Source of the DNA: Microbacterium sp. Root61 | Lineage (GTDB): Bacteria > Actinomycetota > Actinomycetes > Actinomycetales > Microbacteriaceae | Assembly: GCF_001427525.1 (NCBI RefSeq) | Contig: NZ_LMGU01000001.1 | Span: 2,391,405-2,455,404, forward strand | Length of the DNA: 64,000 bases | Reading direction: 5' to 3' | Part shown: positions 58,455 to 64,000 of the stretch, piece by piece | Numbering within the stretch: the stretch's first letter is position 1 | Layout of the letters: each line of letters opens with the position of its first letter | Translations under genes and position numbers: made by a program | Notes under the pieces: generated by a model | Database searches by the model: none | What the model was told of the DNA's origin: nothing | The model's input: the letters and a program-made list of their open reading frames with translations, nothing else

Positions 58455-58724
58455 CTACAGCGAAGAAGAAGTGCTCTCCTGCGCGCTGGCGTTCGAGGAC
58501 GCCTTCTGCGAAGCGTCCTGCAGCGCAGCGATGACGTTCTTCAGCGCAGCGGTGTGCTGGCCCGACCAGTCGTTGCGGAACTGCTCGGAGTCGGGACCGG
58601 TCCACTGCGTCGAGCTGAGCAGGCTGGTGAGCGTGCTGAGGATCGACTGGATGTCGCTCGCCTTGGTGTTGAGCTGCTGCGAAAGCTGACGAACCTGTTC
58701 GACGTCAAGACCCCATACGGCCAT
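58455..58724 (-). CDS. esxA: WXG100-family protein (EsxA-like)
   Basis: An 89-residue helical hairpin with the central turn STQWTGPDSEQF (the W-x-G motif at about residues 41-43), hydrophobic heptads on both sides and a Ser/Ala-rich tail. Size and pattern match ESAT-6/WXG100 proteins exported as dimers by type VII secretion. A good AAGGAG precedes the ATG. The C-terminal YxxxD/E export signal is not seen, as in many Firmicute-type EsxA proteins. Confidence 0.88.
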   Translation of the reverse strand: MAVWGLDVEQVRQLSQQLNTKASDIQSILSTLTSLLSSTQWTGPDSEQFRNDWSGQHTAALKNVIAALQDASQKASSNASAQESTSSSL

Positions 58725-58881
58725 GATGTTCTCCTTCGTGTGTGTGTCGGCTACGTTCCCGGGGCTTCCCGGGAAATCTCCCTCGAGAGGGTGCCTCTCG
58801 TGTACCACGACGTTATCCCGCCGCGGCGATGAGCGTCGATGGGGACAAATCCCCACCGACTCCCCATGGCCTTGTTCCCCG

Positions 58882-61800
58882 TCATGCGGAGGACCCCGGG
58901 GTTGCCACCTGGAGACGCGTAGCGCGACCCTGGTGGATGATGAATCCCCGACCAGGGGGGAAATCGGTTCGCTTCAGACGGCCCAGCGACGTGCCGTACA
59001 GAGCGTCTCCGTCGACGTCGCTCGGAGCCAGGACGAGCCCGCGACGGGCCGCCTTGAACGGCTGCGCGAGCATCCACGCCTGTCCCCAGGTGGAGGACTC
59101 CGCCTCGCCGACGACGAAGCCGTCGGCCCGCGCGGCGGCACGGATGAGGCGGTCGAGCGATGCCTCGGCCTCGGTTCCGGTGAACTCGGTGACGTGCTCG
59201 ATCAGGATCGCCGGCCGCTCGAGCTCGCCGCTCGCGATCGCCGCCGTGAGTGTCTCGGCGAGTGCTGCAACGGCCGCAGCGTCGTGCGCCACGTACTGCG
59301 ACCCGGACGCGAGGGTGAGCGCGGTACGCCGCGGGGACAGGTGCACGATGACCTGCGACGGCGTGGCCCGGCGCAGGGCCTGGCCGATCGTCGCGAGCGC
59401 CGTGGTGCGGCCGCTGCCCGGGGGGCCCGACAGCAGGAACGCGCCCTTCGGGTCGAACCCGGCGGGGCCGAGGTCGATGTCGGCCAGACCGATGGCGGGA
59501 TCTCCCCCGGCGGTGCGCACCGGCACGTCACTGAGGGGGATGGACTCGGGCAGGCGTCCGACCCCGGGCGCCTGGGCGATGCCGTTGCGGCGCATCGCGT
59601 CGCCGAGGCGCTCGAGCTCGCGCGACTGGACCGCCATGTTGGCGCTGCCGCCGAGCACGGCGAACTGGATCTCGTCGCCCTCCAGCAGGCCGCGGCCGGC
59701 CGGGGATGCGGCATCCAGGACATCCTTGGCGACGCCGAGGAGCATGTAGTCCTCCTCGGTCGCCATGCGCAGCACGAAACGCTTCTGCACGGTCGAGGCG
59801 ATCGAGTTGGGCAGGGCGTTGGGCCGGTCGCCCGACATCACGAAGTGCACGCCGACCTGGCGGCCGTCCACCGCGAGCTGCGAGAACAGCGTGAACCAGC
59901 CGGAGCTGCCCGCCGCGAACTCGTACGACTCGCGGAAGGCGCCGAGGCCGTCGATCAGCACGAGGAGGCGCGGTTCGTCCGGGCGCGAGGCCAGCCGACG
60001 GTACTCGGTGATCGTGCCGGCGCGCAGCTCTCCGTAGCGGGCCGAACGCTCGTCGACGATGTCGCGCAGCATCCGGAGCAGTCGCGTGACGCGCTCGTCG
60101 TCGTCACCGGCGATGATCGCGCCGACGTGCGGCAGTACCTCGAGCATGCGCAGGCTGCCGGCGCCGAAGTCCAGGCCGTACACCTGCACGGGTCCACCGC
60201 GCGGGGTGATGGCGGCGGAGACCGCGATCGAGCGCAGCGCCGTGCTCTTGCCGGATCCGCCGGTGCCGAACAGCGCGACGTTGCCGTCACGGTCGGGCTC
60301 GTAGAACGCGGTGGGCTGCGACTGGGTGGTCGGGTCATCCAGCACGCCGAGCAGCAGACGCTCGTCGGTGCGGGGGCTGGGGAGCCGCGCCAGGTCGTAC
60401 GTCACGGCCAGTTCGTCCAGCCAGGGTCGCCGCGGGGCGGGGATGGCCAGGCCGGATGCCGCGGCTCGGACGGTCCGCACGATGCGGGCGATGTCGGTCG
60501 GGCCGGGATCGGCCACCTCGACGATGCCCTGCTCGGGGAGGTCCCACTTGGCGCGGGCGCCGAAGTCGAGCTCGTGGATGTCGATCTGCGGGCGGGGCTT
60601 CTCGCCGCTCGACCAGCCGCCGACGTAGCCGGTCTGGAACGGGACGATCCGCCCCGGGCCCATCTTCGCGGCACCGCGACCGGGGATGCTGGGGTCAAAG
60701 TGCGCCGCAGCCGGCGTGCCGAGGATGTCGCTGGAGTCCTCGGCGTCGGCCATGCGCAGCGCGACGCGCAGGTTGGTGTTGGCGCGGAGGTTGTCCTTGA
60801 TGACGCCGGCGGGGCGCTGTGTCGCGAGGATCAGGTGCAGGCCGAGTGAACGACCGCGCTGCGCGACGTCCACGACGCCGTCGACGAACTCGGGCACTTC
60901 GTTGACCAATGCGGCGAACTCGTCGACCACGATGATCAGGCTGGGCGGCGTCTCGGGATCGCCTGTGCGCTCCAGCGAGATGAGGTCCTTGGCCTTCTTG
61001 CGGTTCAGCAGGTGCTCGCGATACCGCAGTTCGGCGCGCAGCGACGTGAGCGCGCGGCGCACGAGGTGCGGCGACAGGTCGGTCACGAGCCCGACGGTGT
61101 GCGGCAGGTCGACGCAGTCGGCGAAGGCCGAGCCGCCCTTGTAGTCGACGTAGAGGAACGTGACCCGGTCGGGGCTGTGCGCCGAGGCCATGCCGAGCAC
61201 CCAGGACTGCAGGAACTCGGACTTGCCGGCACCCGTGGTGCCGCCCACGAGGGCGTGCGGGCCGTGCGTGCGCAGGTCGAGGTGGAACGCGCCGGCGCCG
61301 GCGTAGCCGACGAGGGCGCGCAGGTTCGCCTCCTTCGACCGACGCTGCGGCACGCGGCCGTCGCGGGGCGTGATCGAGTCGTTCTCGCGCCAGCGGTCGA
61401 CGATGACGGCCGAGTCGGCGCCGAGGTCGGTGCCGGACAGGTCGATGTAGGAGAGCGACCGGGGCAGGTCGGATTCGTCCTCGACCGGGGCTCCTGCGTC
61501 GACGGTGGGCGAGAGCACGCGGGCCCACGCGGTGGCCGAGCCCTCATCGAGCAGTTCGACGCGCACCGGCGTGGAGGACAGGCCGCGCCGCACGATGCCG
61601 GCGGCGGTGTCGTCAGCGACGGTCTCGACCGTGAGGAACGTGCGGCACGCCGCCGGGATCGCACCCTGGTGCGGGGCGACCCAGACCAGGTGCACGCCCA
61701 CGTCGGGACCGCGCTCGGCCAGACGCGTGAGACGCGCACGATCGACGGATGCATCGTCCTCGACGAGGACGACGACCACCGGCACGCGCGCGGGCGCGAT

Positions 61801-63303
61801 CTGCGGACCCTTGCCGGTCTCGATCGGACCGTAGATCGTTCCGCCCTGGTCGCTGGTGCGCTCTTCGACGAGCCCCTCCAGGCGGGACAGCAGCGCGCCG
61901 CCCGTGCCCGGGTTGGCAGCGAGGTGCGAGCCCTCCAGGGGGCTGTGCGGCGAACTGGCGTGGGGAAGCCACTCCAGCCACGACCACGCCGGGCGGGTGG
62001 CGGGCGAGGTGAACGCGGTCACGACGAGCTCGGCCGGAGAATGGGTCGCGACCAGCTGCATCAGCAGCGCGCGGGCCGCAGCATCCGCCTGTCCGCGGGC
62101 ACCGGCGATGCCGATGCTGCCGGCCTCGCGGAAGTCGGCGACCACGGGGACGTCGTCGATGTCGGCGAAGCGGTCGCGCATCTCGAACAGCCGATCGGCG
62201 AATTCGGGCAGCGTCTCCTCGGTGCCGCTCAGTTCGATGACGGCGCGCGAAGGCAGACGCCCGGTGCCGAGTCGAGCGGTGAGGAACCAGGTGTGCTCCG
62301 GACGGTGCGTCCAGGTGAGGTCGCCCCACGACGACAGTGCGGAGAGCGCCTCCACGAGCGCGGGCACCTCGCGGGCGCGGACGTCGCGCTCGGTGTCCTG
62401 CTCGGTCACCATGCGGTCGGTGAAGTGCTCCATCGAGGCATCGAACTGCTCGACGGCCTTCTTGTGCTCGGCCTTGGCGGTGAGCCGGTTGTCGATCCAC
62501 GCGCCGATCATGATGAGGGGGCTGAGCGCGATGAACACGACGGTGAGGATGTTCTGCGTGACGGCGAACAGGATCGCACCCATGAGCACGGGCGCGACCA
62601 GCGCGATGATCGGCAGACGGTTGCGAGCCGGCGGCTTCGGCGCCTTTGGCGCGGAGAACGTCTTGTCCTCGTAGCGCGGGACGACGCGCGGCGACCGGAC
62701 GACGTCGACCGTCGAGCCGGCGGAGTGCACTGTGCCCGGGCGGCTGAGCGGCACGACGCACACCTCGGTGCTGCCGAGCAGGACGACATCGGCGGGGCCG
62801 AGCGCGGTGCGCACGACCTGCTCGCCGCCCATCATCAGACCGTTGGCGGAGTTGAGGTCGATGATCTCGATGCCGGCATCGACGTTGATGCGGGCATGAC
62901 GCTTGGAGACGAGGGCGTCGTCGATGACGAGGTCGGCGCCGGGGTCGCGGCCGATGACGTTGGAGCCCGAGCGCAACGGCAGCTCGGTGCCCGCCGCCGG
63001 GCCGCTCAGGATGCGCAGCACCGCGGCCGGGGCGTCGTCGCCGACGGCCTGTGGTGCGGGGGCGAGCTGCAGGGTCGTGCCGGAGCGGATGCCGGACTCG
63101 CCGACCGCGCGCTCGGGGTCGAGCGTGCGGGCACCACCGGACTCGTGCGCGACGATGGTGACGCGACCGGGGTCGCTCGCGTCCCCGGTCGGATCGGCGA
63201 CCGCGAGGGTGCGCGCGATGTCGCCGACCGTCGAGGTGCCGTCGGCTGTGACCTCCAGATCCACCGGCCCGGTGGGGCGCTGGAGGGTGAACTTCAGCTT
63301 CAC
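58882..63303 (-). CDS. Type VII secretion FtsK/SpoIIIE ATPase with FHA domain (EccC/EssC-like)
   Basis: A 1473-residue motor protein. Residues 1-85 resemble a ubiquitin-like (YukD) fold. Residues 94-185 form an FHA domain (NVIGRDPGADLVI, VSKRHARI, LNSANGL). Two membrane helices lie at about 228-272. Three ATPase domains follow, with P-loops in GGTTGAGKSEF (about 684), GTGGSGKSTAL (about 1012) and GPPGSGRTTAL (about 1292); in the third, Arg replaces the usual Lys. Walker B in the first reads LIIVVDEFAAL. FHA plus single-chain organisation resembles EssC of type VIIb systems more than mycobacterial EccCa/EccCb. The GTG start overlaps the upstream stop (GTGA). Confidence 0.92.
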   Translation of the reverse strand: MKLKFTLQRPTGPVDLEVTADGTSTVGDIARTLAVADPTGDASDPGRVTIVAHESGGARTLDPERAVGESGIRSGTTLQLAPAPQAVGDDAPAAVLRILSGPAAGTELPLRSGSNVIGRDPGADLVIDDALVSKRHARINVDAGIEIIDLNSANGLMMGGEQVVRTALGPADVVLLGSTEVCVVPLSRPGTVHSAGSTVDVVRSPRVVPRYEDKTFSAPKAPKPPARNRLPIIALVAPVLMGAILFAVTQNILTVVFIALSPLIMIGAWIDNRLTAKAEHKKAVEQFDASMEHFTDRMVTEQDTERDVRAREVPALVEALSALSSWGDLTWTHRPEHTWFLTARLGTGRLPSRAVIELSGTEETLPEFADRLFEMRDRFADIDDVPVVADFREAGSIGIAGARGQADAAARALLMQLVATHSPAELVVTAFTSPATRPAWSWLEWLPHASSPHSPLEGSHLAANPGTGGALLSRLEGLVEERTSDQGGTIYGPIETGKGPQIAPARVPVVVVLVEDDASVDRARLTRLAERGPDVGVHLVWVAPHQGAIPAACRTFLTVETVADDTAAGIVRRGLSSTPVRVELLDEGSATAWARVLSPTVDAGAPVEDESDLPRSLSYIDLSGTDLGADSAVIVDRWRENDSITPRDGRVPQRRSKEANLRALVGYAGAGAFHLDLRTHGPHALVGGTTGAGKSEFLQSWVLGMASAHSPDRVTFLYVDYKGGSAFADCVDLPHTVGLVTDLSPHLVRRALTSLRAELRYREHLLNRKKAKDLISLERTGDPETPPSLIIVVDEFAALVNEVPEFVDGVVDVAQRGRSLGLHLILATQRPAGVIKDNLRANTNLRVALRMADAEDSSDILGTPAAAHFDPSIPGRGAAKMGPGRIVPFQTGYVGGWSSGEKPRPQIDIHELDFGARAKWDLPEQGIVEVADPGPTDIARIVRTVRAAASGLAIPAPRRPWLDELAVTYDLARLPSPRTDERLLLGVLDDPTTQSQPTAFYEPDRDGNVALFGTGGSGKSTALRSIAVSAAITPRGGPVQVYGLDFGAGSLRMLEVLPHVGAIIAGDDDERVTRLLRMLRDIVDERSARYGELRAGTITEYRRLASRPDEPRLLVLIDGLGAFRESYEFAAGSSGWFTLFSQLAVDGRQVGVHFVMSGDRPNALPNSIASTVQKRFVLRMATEEDYMLLGVAKDVLDAASPAGRGLLEGDEIQFAVLGGSANMAVQSRELERLGDAMRRNGIAQAPGVGRLPESIPLSDVPVRTAGGDPAIGLADIDLGPAGFDPKGAFLLSGPPGSGRTTALATIGQALRRATPSQVIVHLSPRRTALTLASGSQYVAHDAAAVAALAETLTAAIASGELERPAILIEHVTEFTGTEAEASLDRLIRAAARADGFVVGEAESSTWGQAWMLAQPFKAARRGLVLAPSDVDGDALYGTSLGRLKRTDFPPGRGFIIHQGRATRLQVATPGSSA

Positions 63304-64000
63304 GCGTCTTCCTCTCCGAGGCCGGCGTGCTCTTCGTCCAGCAGCGGCAGATCTTCACGGGTCACCAGTCGAGCGGCGATCGCGTGCTCGACCAGGCGCA
63401 CCCGACGGTTGGTGGCATACGAGCGGACTCCGCCGCGCATGCCGGGCACGCCGATGCGATCGAGCTTGTCGCAGACGTTGTCGAGTTTGCGGTTGAACCG
63501 GGTGAGGGTCCAGCCGAGCCGCTCCGCCGCCTGCGCGGAAGTCGGCAGCTCGCTCATGCCGGTGCCCTCACGCCGCAGCACAGGCTCGGCGAGCGCGAGG
63601 ATCATGAGTCGCTGGCTGGTCGTGAGCGGCACATCGCCGATGGTGGACTGTCCGCCCTCCTCGTCGAAGCGCTGCGCCTCGCGGAAGGTGGGCTCGGCCG
63701 CGTGGATCGTCAGCTCGTACGTGGTCGGACCCGCGCTGAAGATGACGGACGTGGTCTCGAACACGATCGGCAGGCGCGCGCCGGGCGCGAGCCAGGCCTG
63801 TACGCGACTGCCGGAGTCGGTGACGGTGGCGGCGAGCCGGCTGCCCACGTTGGAGAGCAGCCAGAAGCCGTCGGCATTCTGGATCGTCAGGAAGTGACGG
63901 TGCAGGAAGAGGTTGTCGTCGATCGACAGGTCGCCCTCGCGACCGACCGTGAACACGTCGCCCGGCGCGACCGAGAACTCCTCGCCGGCGAACTCGATCG
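63300..64000 (-). CDS. FHA-domain protein with C-terminal winged-helix-like region (5' end outside window)
   Basis: The frame is open to the window end, so the N-terminus is missing; a GTG at 63956 is internal. The visible part starts with an FHA core (VFTVGREGDLSIDDNLFLHRHF, then LLSNVGSRLA). After about 110 residues comes a helical region, LTTSQRLMILALAEPVL and SAQAAERLGWTLTRFNRKLDNVCDKL, which looks like a winged helix-turn-helix. It is translationally coupled to the secretion ATPase and may be a phospho-dependent regulator or scaffold of the system. Confidence 0.7.
   Translation of the reverse strand, partial: IEFAGEEFSVAPGDVFTVGREGDLSIDDNLFLHRHFLTIQNADGFWLLSNVGSRLAATVTDSGSRVQAWLAPGARLPIVFETTSVIFSAGPTTYELTIHAAEPTFREAQRFDEEGGQSTIGDVPLTTSQRLMILALAEPVLRREGTGMSELPTSAQAAERLGWTLTRFNRKLDNVCDKLDRIGVPGMRGGVRSYATNRRVRLVEHAIAARLVTREDLPLLDEEHAGLGEEDA

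Noticed and set aside
61012..63897. Open frame of about 960 codons opposite the secretion ATPase
   Set aside because: Antisense to clear FHA and FtsK domains; no start signal or motif.

Overview
The window is high-GC, tightly packed actinobacterial DNA. Protein content (type VII secretion ATPase with FHA domain, WXG100 proteins, SecA2-like ATPase, mycoredoxin, LpqN-like protein), frequent GTG starts and many ATGA/GTGA stop-start overlaps suggest a Microbacteriaceae member, most likely Microbacterium or a close relative. That placement is inference from content, not from a database search. I saw no tRNA, rRNA, CRISPR array, insertion sequence or integrase.

Positions 1-29,100 form a large exopolysaccharide/cell-surface glycan locus. 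On the + strand lie the end of the initiating sugar transferase, two glycosyltransferases and a polysaccharide deacetylase. A GNAT-like protein, a VanZ protein and a secreted DUF4082/beta-helix protein follow, then three more glycosyltransferases. A minus-strand block of 15 genes, nearly all overlapping by 1-4 nt, runs from 26,515 down to 10,844. In transcription order it encodes a Gfo/Idh oxidoreductase, an SDR epimerase, an aminotransferase, a NeuD/PglD-like acetyltransferase, a second aminotransferase, a GT2, a flippase, another GT2, a rhamnosyltransferase-like protein, two Wzz-like proteins, a Wzy/ligase-like protein, an acyl-CoA ligase, a PLP-dependent decarboxylase and an acyl carrier protein. 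The genes fit a Wzx/Wzy-type pathway making an N-acylated amino-sugar polymer, with an unusual ACP-based decoration module. Near the distal end are a WbpD/WlbB-like acetyltransferase and a polyprenyl-phosphate mannosyltransferase-GtrA fusion. Between the operon start and that acetyltransferase is the wreck of a secreted N,N-dimethylformamidase-like protein.

Positions 29,100-42,400 are mainly metabolic: a mycoredoxin; a kynurenine operon (tryptophan 2,3-dioxygenase, an amidohydrolase, kynureninase); a GPH-type MFS transporter; an aldehyde dehydrogenase overlapping a GMC oxidoreductase; prolyl iminopeptidase and a zinc metallopeptidase; malate dehydrogenase and a CPA1 Na+/H+ antiporter.

Positions 42,400-56,600 are accessory: a serine-recombinase-like protein without catalytic residues, an alpha/beta hydrolase, a peptidase E-like protein, a TetR-MMPL divergent pair, an aldo/keto reductase, a DUF4232 membrane protein, a SecA2-like ATPase, small hypotheticals, and a stretch at 54.8-55.8 kb with three broken genes.

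Positions 56,800-64,000 encode a type VII secretion locus on the minus strand: an FHA protein (cut by the window end), an EccC/EssC-type ATPase, an EsxA-like WXG100 protein, a WXG-headed glycine-rich protein and an LpqN-like protein.

A recurrent signal is a TANNNT hexamer exactly 6 nt before the start codon. It occurs at eleven genes and implies leaderless transcription; it also decides several start codons used here.
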